DNA from: Nocardioides luti
GTDB taxonomy: Bacteria; Actinomycetota; Actinomycetes; Propionibacteriales; Nocardioidaceae
Length of the DNA: 64,000 bases
Direction: 5' to 3'
Assembly (NCBI RefSeq): GCF_014212315.1
Contig: NZ_JACKXE010000001.1
Location: 1,364,001 to 1,428,000, forward strand
In this document: positions 9,202-18,446 of the stretch, piece by piece
Numbering within the stretch: position 1 is the first letter of the stretch
Layout: each line of letters begins with the position of its first letter
Notes under the pieces: model-generated
Seen by the model: only the letters and a program-made list of their open reading frames with translations
Told to the model about the DNA's origin: nothing
Database searches by the model: none
Position numbers and translations under genes: made by a program

Positions 9202-10767
9202 TCAGCCCCTGCGACGGCGGCGGCGGTTGAGCCCGCCCTGCGGCGCCTGGGGCCCCTTCGGGATCGTGGTCCCGCGCCCGTGCAGCATCGTGATGAGCTG
9301 CGCGAGCTGCTGGTCGGCCTTCTCGGTGCGCGTGAACGTCGTGAGGGCCAGCATCGGCTTGAAGCGCTGCCGGGCGATCGCCTTCGGGTAGGTGAACTCC
9401 TTGAGCCCGTCCGGCCCGTGGATGCGCCCGAAGCCCGAGTCCCCGACGCCGCCGAAGGGCAGGCTGGGGATCGCGGCGAAGGTGATGACGCCGTTGACGG
9501 CGGTCATGCCGGAGCGGATCCGGCCGGCGATCTCCATGCCGTGCTCCTTGGCGAACACGGTCGAGCCGAGGCCGTAGCGGGTGGCGTTCGTCCGCGCGAT
9601 GGCCTCCTCCATGTCGCGCACCTTGGCGATCGTCACGGTGGGCCCGAAGGTCTCCTCCTGCACGGCCAGCGAGTCCTCGGGGACGTCCACGAGGACGGTC
9701 GGCTGCACGAAGCGCTCCCCCACGGCGTCCACGCCGCCGATCAGCGCGCGGCCGCCGCGGTCCAGGGCGTCCTGGATGTGCGAGCGGATCACGTCGAGCT
9801 GCTTGGGCATGGTGATCGGGCCGAGGTGCGAGCCCGGGCTGTCGTCGGCACGCAGGCCCTTGGCCTTCTCGAGCAGGGCCGCGACGAACTCGTCGTACAC
9901 CCGCTCGTGGACGTAGACCCGCTCCACGCCGGTGCAGGTCTGGCCGGCGTTCGAGCAGGCGCCCCACAGCGACGCGTCGGCGGCGGCGTCGATGTCGGCG
10001 TCCTGGTCGACGATGACGGCGTCCTTGCCGCCGGCCTCGATCACGACCGGGGTGAGGGTCTCGGCGCAGGCCGCCATCACCCGCTTGCCGGTGGCGGTCG
10101 AGCCGGTGAAGGCGACCTTGTCGACACCCGCGTGGCACAGCGCGGCCCCGGTCTCGCCGAAGCCGGTGACGACCTGGAGCACGGGGTGCCCGACCGTCTC
10201 GAGGAAGGTCTGGGCCAGCCACTCGCCGACGCCGGGGGTGTACTCGCTGGGCTTGAAGACGACGGCGTTGCCCGCGGCGAGCGCGTAGGCGATCGAGCCC
10301 ATCGGGGTGAAGACGGGGTAGTTCCAGGGACCGATGACGCCGACGACGCCGAGCGGGGGGTACTCCACGGTGGCGGCCTGGTTGGCCATCACCAGCCCGG
10401 AGGCGACCTTGCGGCGCTTGAGCACCTTGCCGGCGTTGCCCGCGGCCCAGGCCAGGTGGTCGATGGCCAGCGAGGCCTCGAGGGTGGCGTCGCCGTGCGG
10501 CTTGCCGGTCTCGCGGTGCATCAGGTCGGCGAGCTGGGCCAGCCGCCGGGTGATGACGCCCTTCCAGGCCGACAGGTGGGTGTCGCGCTCGTCGTACGAC
10601 AGCGCCGACCACCAGCGGCCGGCCTCGCGGGCCCGCTCGACGGCCGCGCGGACCTCCTCGTCGGTGTGGATCGGGTGGGTGCCGACGACGTCCCCGGTGG
10701 TCGGGTCCAGCGAGTCGAACGTCCGGGTCGCCTCGGTGCTCGCGAGGGGGTTCTCGGTGAGGGTCAT
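9202..10767 (-). CDS. NAD(P)-dependent aldehyde dehydrogenase
   Basis: A 521-residue ALDH superfamily enzyme oxidising an aldehyde to its acid. The catalytic Cys278 is in SNAGQTCTG, the general base Glu244 in VVIEAGGKD, spaced 34 residues as usual. IGPWNYP and GSTATGKRV are the coenzyme-binding motifs. The C-terminal extension is Arg-rich. The ATG at 10767 overlaps the stop of the GMC oxidoreductase as ATGA, so the two are translated together: alcohol to aldehyde to acid, as in BetA-BetB. SSADH and betaine aldehyde dehydrogenase are both possible; the substrate is not determined. Confidence 0.9.
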   Translation of the reverse strand: MTLTENPLASTEATRTFDSLDPTTGDVVGTHPIHTDEEVRAAVERAREAGRWWSALSYDERDTHLSAWKGVITRRLAQLADLMHRETGKPHGDATLEASLAIDHLAWAAGNAGKVLKRRKVASGLVMANQAATVEYPPLGVVGVIGPWNYPVFTPMGSIAYALAAGNAVVFKPSEYTPGVGEWLAQTFLETVGHPVLQVVTGFGETGAALCHAGVDKVAFTGSTATGKRVMAACAETLTPVVIEAGGKDAVIVDQDADIDAAADASLWGACSNAGQTCTGVERVYVHERVYDEFVAALLEKAKGLRADDSPGSHLGPITMPKQLDVIRSHIQDALDRGGRALIGGVDAVGERFVQPTVLVDVPEDSLAVQEETFGPTVTIAKVRDMEEAIARTNATRYGLGSTVFAKEHGMEIAGRIRSGMTAVNGVITFAAIPSLPFGGVGDSGFGRIHGPDGLKEFTYPKAIARQRFKPMLALTTFTRTEKADQQLAQLITMLHGRGTTIPKGPQAPQGGLNRRRRRRG

Positions 10768-12344
10768 GACGACTTCCTGATCTCGTCGGCCGCCTTCTCG
10801 GCGAGCATGATGGTGGGGGCGTTCGTGTTGCCGCGCGGGACGGCCGGCATGACCGACGCGTCGACCACGCGCAGGCCCTCGACCCCGCGCACCTTGAGCT
10901 GCGCGTCGACCACGGCGTCCTCGCCGGAGCCCATCGCGCACGTCGAGGTGGGGTGGTACAGCGTCTGGGCCCAGGTGCGGATGTGCTCGATGAGGTCCTC
11001 GTCGGAGGGGTCGGCGGGCAGGTTCCACGGCTTGTCGAGGTACGACGCCAGCGCGCCCTGGGTGACCATCTCCCAGGTCTGCTTCGCCCCACTCAGCAGC
11101 GCGTCGAGGTCCGTCTGGTCCTCGAGGTAGGCCGCGTCGATGGCCGGGTGCCAGGCCGGGTCGGCCGAGCGCAGCCGCACCGAGCCGCGGCTGGCCACCG
11201 ACACCAGCGTCGGCGCGGCCGTGAACATCCGGCTGGTGGGCTCGTGCATGCCGTTGTCGTAGAAGCCCGACGGCGCGGCGTGGATCTGGATGTCCGGGGC
11301 CACCAGCCCGTCCCGGCTGCCGAAGAACGCGCCGGCCTCGCCGACGTTGGAGGACAGCGGGCCGGTGCCGCTGATCTTCCAGCGGGCGAAGTTGCGGACG
11401 TTGTTGAGCTGGGCCAGGTCCGTGATGCCGCGGGTGTACCAGAGCAGCGGGACGACGGGGTGGTCCTGCAGGTTGGCACCCACGCCGGCGAGGTCGACCT
11501 TCGCGGTGATGCCGACCTCGGCGAGGTGGTTGCCCGGGCCGATGCCCGAGAGCATCAGCAGCTGCGGGCTGTTGATCGAGCCGCCGCAGAGCAGCACCTC
11601 ACGCGTCGCGTGCACGGTGTGCTCGACGCCGTCCTGGCGGAAGGTGACGCCGGTGGCGCGCTCGCCGTCGAGCTCGATCCGCGAGGCCAGCGCCCCGGTC
11701 GTCACGGTCAGGTTGGGGCGTGAGCGGGCCGGCTTGAGGTAGCCCTCGTTCGTCGACCAGCGGCGCCCACCCTTGCAGGTCACTTGGTACTGCCCCGCCC
11801 CCTCCTGGGACGCGCCGTTGAAGTCGTCGGTGCGCTTCAGCCCGTGGCTCACGGCACTGTCGACGAAGAGGTGGCTGAGCTCGTGGGTGTAGCGCCGGTC
11901 CTCGACGTGCAGCGGACCGCCTCGGCCGTGCAGCGGGCCCGCGAGCCGCTCGTTGTCCTCGGACTTGCGGAAGTACGGCAGGCAGTCGTCGTACCCCCAC
12001 CCGGTGGCGCCGTACTGGTCGCGCCAGCTGTCGTAGTCGGCGCTGTTGCCCCGGATGTAGATCATCGCGTTCATCGACGAGCAGCCGCCGAGCGCCTTCA
12101 TCCGCGGCCAGTAGGCGCGACGGTTGTTGAGCTGCTTCTGCTCGGTGGTGTTGTAGTTCCAGTCCCACTTCGTCTTGAACATCGTCGGGAAGGCGGCCGG
12201 GATCATCACCTCGTCCCCCTCGGCCTCCCCGCCGGCCTCGAGGAGGACGACGCTGACGCCGGGGTCCTCCGTGAGGCGGGCCGCGAGCACGGCGCCGGCG
12301 CTACCGGCGCCGACGATGACGTAGTCGAACGTGTCCTGGGTCAC
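10764..12344 (-). CDS. GMC family FAD oxidoreductase (choline dehydrogenase-like)
   Basis: A 526-residue flavoprotein. FAD binding: DYVIVGAGSAGAVLAARL at residues 7-24. The GMC signature lies in the WPRMKALGGCSSMNAMIYIRG segment, and the active-site histidine is in TLYHPTSTCAMG near the C terminus, followed by RGNTNAPTIMLAEKAADEI. GTG start at 12344. First gene of a two-gene operon with the aldehyde dehydrogenase, so the pair probably oxidises a primary alcohol (choline, polyethylene glycol or another) through two steps. No transporter or BetI-type regulator is adjacent. Confidence 0.9.
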   Translation of the reverse strand: MTQDTFDYVIVGAGSAGAVLAARLTEDPGVSVVLLEAGGEAEGDEVMIPAAFPTMFKTKWDWNYNTTEQKQLNNRRAYWPRMKALGGCSSMNAMIYIRGNSADYDSWRDQYGATGWGYDDCLPYFRKSEDNERLAGPLHGRGGPLHVEDRRYTHELSHLFVDSAVSHGLKRTDDFNGASQEGAGQYQVTCKGGRRWSTNEGYLKPARSRPNLTVTTGALASRIELDGERATGVTFRQDGVEHTVHATREVLLCGGSINSPQLLMLSGIGPGNHLAEVGITAKVDLAGVGANLQDHPVVPLLWYTRGITDLAQLNNVRNFARWKISGTGPLSSNVGEAGAFFGSRDGLVAPDIQIHAAPSGFYDNGMHEPTSRMFTAAPTLVSVASRGSVRLRSADPAWHPAIDAAYLEDQTDLDALLSGAKQTWEMVTQGALASYLDKPWNLPADPSDEDLIEHIRTWAQTLYHPTSTCAMGSGEDAVVDAQLKVRGVEGLRVVDASVMPAVPRGNTNAPTIMLAEKAADEIRKSS

Positions 12345-12396
12345 GCCTGCGAACCTACTCCGGAGTACCCGACGCGGAACAGGGCCGTTCCAGCGC

Positions 12397-13476
12397 TCAG
12401 ACGCTGACGCGCTCCTTCATCCGCGACACGACCTGGTCGCCGATGCGCACGATCTCCTCCTGGTACGGCGTGTCCGACAGGATGAAGTGCGTGACGCCGA
12501 GCGCCTCGTAGGCCCGCAGCGCCGCCGTGACGTCGTCGGGCGAGCCGACCAGCCACGTCGTGCCGGCACCGCCGCCGCCGACCCTCCCGGGCGCGGTGTA
12601 GAGGCAGGAGTCCAGCACGTCGCCGCGCTCCTGCAGGTCGAGCAGGCGCTGCAGGCCCACGGCGCGGCCGCGGTGCCGGTTCCCCACGGCCGACCAGTCG
12701 TCGGTGCGCTCCCCCAGCGCCCGGACCTTCTCCTCGGCGTCGTGCCACGCCTCCTCGGTGGTGTCGCGCACCAGCGTGGTGATCCGCAGCCCGAACTCGA
12801 GCGGCGCGGTGCGGTCCTGCTGCTCGCTCAGCGGCCGGAGCCGGGCGATCCGCTCCTCGATGCCGTCGAGCGGCTCGCCCCAGAACAGCTGCACGTCGGC
12901 CTCGGCGGCCGCCACCTGCTCGGCCGCGGGGGACGCGCCGCCGAAGTAGAGGCGCGGGTGGCGGCCCTCGTCGGCGGCGTACGGGCGCGGCGAGACCGTC
13001 GAGTGCTCGACGCGGAAGTGCTCGCCCTCGTAGGTGACGTCCTCCTCGGTCCAGAGCCGGCGGACGATCTGCATGAACTCCCGCGTGCGTCCGTAGCGGG
13101 CGGCCTGGTCGCCCTCGACGTCGCCGTACGCCGCCAGGTTGTCGAGGCCGCTGACGATGTTGACCAGCAGCCGACCCCCGCTGAGCTGGTCGAGCGTGGC
13201 GGCGGCGCTGGCGAAGTGCGCCGGGTGCCAGTAGCCGGGCCGGATGGCGGCCAGCGGCTTGAAGGTCGTGGTGCGGGCGGCCAGCGCGGTGGCCACCGTG
13301 AAGGTGTCGGGCCGGCCCCAGCTGGTGCCGATCAGGGCGCCGCCCCAGCCGTGCTCCTCGGCCGCGGTCGCCATCCGCGCGGAGAAGTCGAGCGTGCCCC
13401 AGCCCTCGGAGGTGTCGTCGCCGCGGTGACCGGGCTCGACGGTGTTCGGGATGTACCAGAGGAACTCAGATGTCAT
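12397..13476 (-). CDS. LLM-class flavin-dependent monooxygenase (alkanesulfonate monooxygenase-like)
   Basis: A 359-residue FMNH2-dependent luciferase-like protein close to SsuD: FLWYIPNTVEP at the start, LIGTSWGRPDTFTVA, AIRPGYWHPAHFA, GGRLLVNIVSGL, FYGGASP-like YFGGASPAAEQ and C-terminal VTHFILSDTPYQEE. SsuD frees sulfite from alkanesulfonates using reduced flavin. No flavin reductase (SsuE) or SsuABC transporter is beside it, so the sulfur role is inferred from family only. ATG at 13476. A spaced inverted repeat lies just upstream. Confidence 0.85.
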   Translation of the reverse strand: MTSEFLWYIPNTVEPGHRGDDTSEGWGTLDFSARMATAAEEHGWGGALIGTSWGRPDTFTVATALAARTTTFKPLAAIRPGYWHPAHFASAAATLDQLSGGRLLVNIVSGLDNLAAYGDVEGDQAARYGRTREFMQIVRRLWTEEDVTYEGEHFRVEHSTVSPRPYAADEGRHPRLYFGGASPAAEQVAAAEADVQLFWGEPLDGIEERIARLRPLSEQQDRTAPLEFGLRITTLVRDTTEEAWHDAEEKVRALGERTDDWSAVGNRHRGRAVGLQRLLDLQERGDVLDSCLYTAPGRVGGGGAGTTWLVGSPDDVTAALRAYEALGVTHFILSDTPYQEEIVRIGDQVVSRMKERVSV

Positions 13477-13498
13477 GCCGACACCATACTCGACCACA

Positions 13499-13517
13499 TC
13501 ACTTGACTTAGGTGACA
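13499..13517 (-). promoter_or_regulatory. Candidate operator upstream of the LLM monooxygenase
   Basis: On the minus strand TCACCT-AAGTC-AAGTGA is an inverted repeat with 5 of 6 arm positions paired, in an AT-richer patch. TATGGT about 10 bases before the ATG at 13476 may be a -10 element. It could bind a local regulator; none is adjacent. Weak evidence. Confidence 0.35.
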
Positions 13518-13534
13518 TTGCCGCGTCGAGACGA

Positions 13535-14368
13535 TCAGCAACGAGATGCCGCGCGGAGCCGCAGGCTGGCGAAGACGTCGTCGAGCAGCGGGCCGCCGGG
13601 CGCGCGACCGACCTCGCGGAACCACTCGCGTCCCAGCACCCGGCGAGCCAGCGGGCGGGGCAGCCGCAGGAGCAGGGCCAGCGTCCGCGCGCCCTCGTCG
13701 GCGCTCGCCTGGCTGGCGTGGGCGCGCATCGAGGCGCGCTTGGGGCCCAGGAAGGGGCGCACGTCCACGACGTGCGTGAGGTCGGCGCGACCGGTGAACG
13801 CGTGCTCCAGGTCGGGGATCTCGGGCAGGGGCAGCACTCGGGCGAGACGACGGAGCAGCCGCACCGGGCGGAGCAGGGTCGTGCGGTCGAGGGTCGCCTC
13901 GAGGACGAGCGGCGTGCCCGCGAGCCGGGCGGCCTCGCGCGCGACCAGGTGGACCTGGACGTGGTCGCGGTGGCCGTAGCCACCGGCCAGGTCGTACGAC
14001 GTCAGCGCGTCGGCCCGCTCGTCGTCGAGCACGGTGGCCAGCGCACGGGCGGCGGCCCCGACGGGCACCGTGCTGAAGGCTCCGGGGCGCGGCGCGTCCT
14101 CCCCCCAGCCGGAGTCGGCGTACCCGAGCACGACGACCCGGGCGACGCCCAGGGCGCCGGCCGAGGCCTCGAGCTCCGCGAGCCGCCGGGACGCGAGGCC
14201 GCCGGCGTGGTGCTCGCGGGCGGCCAGGCCGGCCTCGCCGGCGGTCGCGACGACCAGCACGACCCGGTGCCCCTCGGCCGCGGCCCGGGCCAGGGTGCCG
14301 CCGGTCAGGAGGGCCTCGTCGTCCGGGTGGGCGTGGAAGGAGACCAGCGTGAAGGGACCGGTGCTCAC
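13535..14368 (-). CDS. PIG-L family zinc-dependent deacetylase
   Basis: A 277-residue hydrolase of the GlcNAc-PI de-N-acetylase / MshB / Mca superfamily. The zinc motif is FHAHPDDEALLTGG (His14, Asp17), with the later HRDHVQVH supplying the second histidine pair. Family members remove acetyl from N-acetylglucosamine of a glycolipid or glycoside. It is the last gene of a four-gene operon; its GTG at 14368 overlaps the stop of the GT4 gene (GTGA). Context points to a sugar-lipid substrate. MshB is a less likely identity because the flanking genes are not mycothiol genes. Confidence 0.85.
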   Translation of the reverse strand: MSTGPFTLVSFHAHPDDEALLTGGTLARAAAEGHRVVLVVATAGEAGLAAREHHAGGLASRRLAELEASAGALGVARVVVLGYADSGWGEDAPRPGAFSTVPVGAAARALATVLDDERADALTSYDLAGGYGHRDHVQVHLVAREAARLAGTPLVLEATLDRTTLLRPVRLLRRLARVLPLPEIPDLEHAFTGRADLTHVVDVRPFLGPKRASMRAHASQASADEGARTLALLLRLPRPLARRVLGREWFREVGRAPGGPLLDDVFASLRLRAASRC

Positions 14369-15507
14369 GACGACGCCGCCGCCCGGGCCGGTGCCGCGGC
14401 GACGCGGGTCCGCGACCGACCGGCCGCGAGGTCGTAGGCGGCCAGGGCCCGCCCGCAGGCGGCGTCCCAGCCGAACGGTGGTGGCACCGACCGGTTGTGG
14501 GCGGTCATCCGGGCGGTCGTCACCTCGTCGGTCAGCAGCCGGACGAGGTGGGCGACCAGGGCGTCGTCGGAGTCACCGAGCAGGCCGTCGACGCCGTGGG
14601 TGATGAAGGTGCCGACCCCGCCGTGGCTGCTCGCCACCACGGGCAGCCCGGCCGCGCGGGCCTCCAGCGCGGCGATGCCGAACGACTCGAGCTCGGCGGG
14701 CGCGAGGTAGACCGTGGACCGTGCGAGGACCTCGCGGATGGCGGGTCGGTCGAGCCGCCCCCGCAGCTCGACCCAGCCGTCCAGGTCGTGGCGGCGCAGG
14801 TGTCGCTCGAGCCCGGGCCGCTGGGGCCCGTCACCCACCACGACGGCCCGCAGGGGCAGGTGGTCCGGGACCTCCTCACGGGTCGCGCGCAGGATCCGCG
14901 CGAGGGGCAGCGGCCGCTTGGTCCGGGCCAGGCGCATCACGCTCACCACGGTCGGCACCGCAGGCGCCCCGCCCGGGACCTGCCAGGCCGCGACGTCGAC
15001 CGCGTTGGGGAGCACGAGCACCTCGACGGAGGGACCGAGCACGCGGCGTACGGGCTCGGCGGCGGCGTCGCTCACCGCCGACCAGAGGACCGGCCAGCTC
15101 CGGAGCCCGGCCGCCCGGCTGCCCAGCGCCGGCAGCGGCCCGAGCCGGGTCCACAGCGAGTGCACGGTCACGAGGGTCGGCCGTCCCAACGACCCCGCGA
15201 GGCGGGCGGCTCCGAACGCGAACGGCGAGACGACCGAGACGTGGGCGTGGACCGCGTCGGCGGAAGCGAGCAGGGCGCCCACCTGGGGGCCCAGACCGAG
15301 CTGACGGGGCACGGTCACGGCCGGGTTGGCGACACGGTGCAGCCAGGGCGGGTCCGGCTCCGCACCGGGGCCGGAACCGGGCGCGGTCGCCGTCACCACG
15401 TGGACGTCGTGGCCGTCCCGGCGCTGGCGGACGGCGAGGTCGTGCACGTGCATCTCGATGCCGCCCAGGCGCGGCAGGTAGACGTCGGTGACGTGGACGA
15501 TGCGCAT
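14365..15507 (-). CDS. Glycosyltransferase family 4
   Basis: A 380-residue GT-B enzyme. The acceptor domain begins MRIVHVTDVYLPRLGGIEMH, typical of GT4; the donor domain has VVSVMRLARTKRP, the loop VVGDGPQRPGLE and the EX7E-type motif in AELESFGIAALEARAAGLPV. It transfers a sugar from an NDP-sugar or GDP-mannose. The ATG at 15507 shares one base with the stop of the upstream flippase-like gene and its own end overlaps the PIG-L start. Homology to MshA/PIG-A-type GT4 enzymes combined with a PIG-L deacetylase suggests sequential N-acetylglucosamine transfer and deacetylation. Confidence 0.88.
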   Translation of the reverse strand: MRIVHVTDVYLPRLGGIEMHVHDLAVRQRRDGHDVHVVTATAPGSGPGAEPDPPWLHRVANPAVTVPRQLGLGPQVGALLASADAVHAHVSVVSPFAFGAARLAGSLGRPTLVTVHSLWTRLGPLPALGSRAAGLRSWPVLWSAVSDAAAEPVRRVLGPSVEVLVLPNAVDVAAWQVPGGAPAVPTVVSVMRLARTKRPLPLARILRATREEVPDHLPLRAVVVGDGPQRPGLERHLRRHDLDGWVELRGRLDRPAIREVLARSTVYLAPAELESFGIAALEARAAGLPVVASSHGGVGTFITHGVDGLLGDSDDALVAHLVRLLTDEVTTARMTAHNRSVPPPFGWDAACGRALAAYDLAAGRSRTRVAAAPARAAASS

Positions 15508-16589
15508 CAGGCGGTCCCGCCCGTCACGGCGGACGGCGCCGCACCGGCGCGGCGGAGGCGGAGCCACACGAGCAGCCCCAACCCGCCCACCGGGATCTCG
15601 AGGCCGTAGGTGAAGACGCGGTAGAGCAGCGTGCCTGCGACGGTGCCGACCGGGTCGCCGCCGAGCGCGACCAGCAGGCCGACCAGGCCGACCTCGACGA
15701 CGCCGGCGCCGCCCGGGGTCACGCCGACCAGGGTCAGCACCCGCTCGACGGCGAAGCCCGCGAAGACCGCTGCCAGCGGGAGACCCGCGCCGGTCACGGC
15801 CAGGCACCCGGCCAGGAGCGCCAGGAGCAGCGCGGAGTAGAGGAGCATCCCCAGGGACAGGCGGCGCCACGAGCCGCTGAGCAGCTCGCGGCACTCGCGC
15901 CTGACCCGGTCCAGCCCGTCGGCCACCGCCGGTCGGCGCGAGCAGCGCAGCACCCGGAGGACCCCGCCGACGAGGCCCTCGCACGCCCCGCCCAGCCGAC
16001 GCGCCAGCGGGTCGTGCACCAGGAGCGCACCCCCGGTCGCCGACAGGAGGGCCAGGACCACGGTCGCGGCCACGGCGGCGCTCACCACCGGCCCCAGCAC
16101 CAGGTGGCCGGCGAGGGCCAGCCACCCCAGCGCCAGCGCCGGGAGGGTGAGCTTGAAGAGGACGTCCCAGACGTTGGTGACGACGGTGTACGCCGCGAAG
16201 GCCGCCCGGTCGTGGCCCCAGGCCCGCGTCATCCGGTAGTTCAGCGCGATGCCCGCCGCACCTCCGAACGGCAGCACGTTCGACACCGCGCTGCCGGTCA
16301 GGCTCAGCAGGAGCGCGCGGCCGTGGGTCAGCCGGGGCAGCGCCGCGGTCAGCGTGATCGTGTGGGCGAGCAGCCCCGCCAGCCAGAGCACCCCCAGCCC
16401 CGCCACGACCGGCCACGGCACCTGCGCCAGCGTGCGGCCCACCGCCGCCCACGGCGCACCCGCCACCAGCGGCACGACCACGACCAGCAGGACCGCGACG
16501 CCGGCCACGGAGCCCAGCGCGCGGAGCCCCCGCAGCCCGCGGAGCCCGCGCCGGTGTCCCGCGGCTGCCGGGGCGACGGCCGTGCTCAT
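15507..16589 (-). CDS. LPG-synthase-TM/flippase-like integral membrane protein (UPF0104)
   Basis: A 360-residue protein with about eight hydrophobic helices and the family's internal NVLPFGGAAG and TPGGAGVVEVGLVGLL motifs, matching the lysylphosphatidylglycerol synthase transmembrane region without the catalytic C-terminal domain. Such stand-alone proteins accompany glycosyltransferases and are proposed to move lipid-linked sugars, though this is not settled. It overlaps the upstream GT2 by 4 bp and the downstream GT4 by 1 bp, so all four genes are likely coupled in translation. Confidence 0.85.
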   Translation of the reverse strand: MSTAVAPAAAGHRRGLRGLRGLRALGSVAGVAVLLVVVVPLVAGAPWAAVGRTLAQVPWPVVAGLGVLWLAGLLAHTITLTAALPRLTHGRALLLSLTGSAVSNVLPFGGAAGIALNYRMTRAWGHDRAAFAAYTVVTNVWDVLFKLTLPALALGWLALAGHLVLGPVVSAAVAATVVLALLSATGGALLVHDPLARRLGGACEGLVGGVLRVLRCSRRPAVADGLDRVRRECRELLSGSWRRLSLGMLLYSALLLALLAGCLAVTGAGLPLAAVFAGFAVERVLTLVGVTPGGAGVVEVGLVGLLVALGGDPVGTVAGTLLYRVFTYGLEIPVGGLGLLVWLRLRRAGAAPSAVTGGTA

Positions 16590-17353
16590 GTCAGCACCCG
16601 GGGCCTCGGCGCGCCGGAGGGGTGGCCGCCGCGCAGCTCGTGCCAGCGCCACACGAGCACCCGTCGTACGGCCTCGAGGACGATGTCGCCGGACATCTTC
16701 GAGCTCCCGCGGGTCCGGTCGGCGAACGCGATCGGGACCTCCACGACGTGGAGGCCGCGGCGCACGGCGCGCCAGGTGTTCTCCACCTGGAAGCAGTAGC
16801 CGTCCGAGGCCGTCCCGACGGCGTCCACCGTCAGCAGGGCGTCGCGCCGGAAGGCCTTGAAGCCCGCCGTCGCGTCGCGGACCGGGAGCCCGAGCACCAG
16901 CCGCACGTACGCGTTGCCCGCGCGCGAGATCAGCCGGCGCGACCACGACCAGTCGTCGACCCGGCCGCCCGGGACGTAGCGCGAGCCGACCGACACGTCC
17001 GCGTCCGCGAGCGCGCCGACGAGTGCCGGCAACCGGCCGGGCGGGTGCGACAGGTCGGCGTCCATCTGCACGACCACGTCGTAGTCACGCTCCAGCGCCC
17101 AGCCGAAGCCGGCCCGGTAGGCCGCGCCGAGGCCGCTCTTGCCGGCCCGGGAGAGCAGGTGGACGTCCGGTGCGGTGGCGGCGTACGCCGTGACGAGCGC
17201 CGCCGTGCCGTCCGGGCTGCCGTCGTCGACGACGAGCACGTGCACGGCCGGCACGGCCGCTCGCACGGCATCCAGGAGGGGGACGATGTTGTCGGCCTCG
17301 TCGTAGGTCGGGACGACGACGAGCACACGGGAGGCGGGCGAGAGGGCGGGCAT
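16586..17353 (-). CDS. Polyprenol monophosphomannose synthase-like glycosyltransferase (GT2)
   Basis: A 255-residue soluble GT-A enzyme: VLVVVPTYDEADNIVPLL, the DXD-type VVQMDADLSHPP, VDDWSWSRRLISRAGN and DATAGFKAFRR are all characteristic of dolichol-phosphate mannose synthase/Ppm1 catalytic domains. It likely transfers mannose from GDP-mannose to polyprenyl phosphate at the inner membrane face. No C-terminal membrane domain. First gene of the operon; ATG at 17353, with its stop overlapping the next start as ATGA. A glucosyl donor cannot be excluded. Confidence 0.9.
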   Translation of the reverse strand: MPALSPASRVLVVVPTYDEADNIVPLLDAVRAAVPAVHVLVVDDGSPDGTAALVTAYAATAPDVHLLSRAGKSGLGAAYRAGFGWALERDYDVVVQMDADLSHPPGRLPALVGALADADVSVGSRYVPGGRVDDWSWSRRLISRAGNAYVRLVLGLPVRDATAGFKAFRRDALLTVDAVGTASDGYCFQVENTWRAVRRGLHVVEVPIAFADRTRGSSKMSGDIVLEAVRRVLVWRWHELRGGHPSGAPRPRVLT

Positions 17354-17449
17354 GCCTCGATGGTCGGTCGCCCTTCCTGCCCGTCACCTGACGATCGTGG
17401 ACGCTCTGCCGCTGGAGGCAGCCCCGGGCCGGGGTGGTTCAATCCCGCC

Positions 17450-18427
17450 ATGACGACCGCCCGCACCGTCCCCGTGACGATCGAGATGGACGGCGACGAG
17501 CTGGACGCCGAGGACGCCTGGCGGCTGACCCGGAAGTTCGGCCCCCGGCGGATCCTCGTGGAGTCGTTCGTCCGGTTCCGGTACGGCGACGGCTTCACCA
17601 ACAGCCGGGCGCTGGCGCTCCAGGCCTCGCTCGCGGTGGTGCCCTTCATGCTGGCGCTCACGGGCCTGGCCGACGGGATCGACGAGGCCCGGCCGGCCCG
17701 GGTCGTCGCCCGGACGATCCAGACCGTCTCGCCGGGCCACGGCACCGGCGACGCCCTCGCCAACGCCGTCTCCGGCCCCAGCAGCAGCGAGCAGGCCGGC
17801 GAGCTCGCGCTGGTCCTGGGGCTGCTCTTCGCGCTGGTCTCGATGACCACCGCGATGGCGCAGGTCGAGCGTGGCGCCAACCGCATCTACGGCATCCGCA
17901 GGGACCGCCCCGCGCTCGCGAAGTACGGCCGCGCCGCCGTCCTCACCGCGGTCCTCGCGGTCCCCGTCGGGATCGGCTTCCTGCTGCTGGTCGCGGGCGG
18001 GGCGTTCGCCGACGCCATGCGCATCGACTACGGCTGGTCCGACGACGTCGTCCTGGCCTTCCGGGTCGCCCGCTGGCCCGTCGGCACCGCGCTGCTGGTC
18101 TTCGCGATCGCGGTCCTGCTCGACCACTCCCCCCGGCGCCGCCAGCCGGCGCTGTCCTGGCTGGCGCTGGGGGCGGGCGTCTCGGTGCTGCTCACGATGC
18201 TCGCGACCGGCGGGCTGGCGGCGTACGTCCACGTCAGCTCGTCCTTCGGCAGCACCTACGGCCCGCTCGCGGGCATCGTGGCGCTGCTGCTGTGGTCGCT
18301 GCTGTCCGCGATCGCGCTGTTCTACGGCATCGCGGTGTGCGCCCAGCTCGAGGCGCTGCGGGCCGGCGACACCGACCCGGTCTACGACGACCCCGGCCGG
18401 CCGCACGGGCACGTCACCGGCGACTGA
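17450..18427 (+). CDS. YihY/BrkB family inner membrane protein
   Basis: A 325-residue protein with a soluble N-terminal ~45 residues and about six transmembrane helices. Family features are SRALALQASLAVVPFMLALTG near the start, the long QVERGANRIYGIRRDRP connector and the GSTYGPLAGIVALLLWSLLSA helix. Function of the family is unproven (older RNase BN assignment is wrong). ATG at 17450. Divergent from the glycan operon and 19 bp before a methyltransferase gene. Confidence 0.85.
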   Translation: MTTARTVPVTIEMDGDELDAEDAWRLTRKFGPRRILVESFVRFRYGDGFTNSRALALQASLAVVPFMLALTGLADGIDEARPARVVARTIQTVSPGHGTGDALANAVSGPSSSEQAGELALVLGLLFALVSMTTAMAQVERGANRIYGIRRDRPALAKYGRAAVLTAVLAVPVGIGFLLLVAGGAFADAMRIDYGWSDDVVLAFRVARWPVGTALLVFAIAVLLDHSPRRRQPALSWLALGAGVSVLLTMLATGGLAAYVHVSSSFGSTYGPLAGIVALLLWSLLSAIALFYGIAVCAQLEALRAGDTDPVYDDPGRPHGHVTGD

Positions 18428-18446
18428 GCGGGCTACCGTGGCCGGC

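Noticed and set aside
12345..12396. GGAAC-AGGGCC-GTTCC hairpin as terminator of the LLM gene
   Set aside because: Only 5 bp and interrupted; too weak to list as a feature.
13535..14368. PIG-L gene as mycothiol deacetylase MshB
   Set aside because: It lies in an operon with glycosyltransferases and lacks a neighbouring mshA or mshC; the mycothiol branch in this window is mca.
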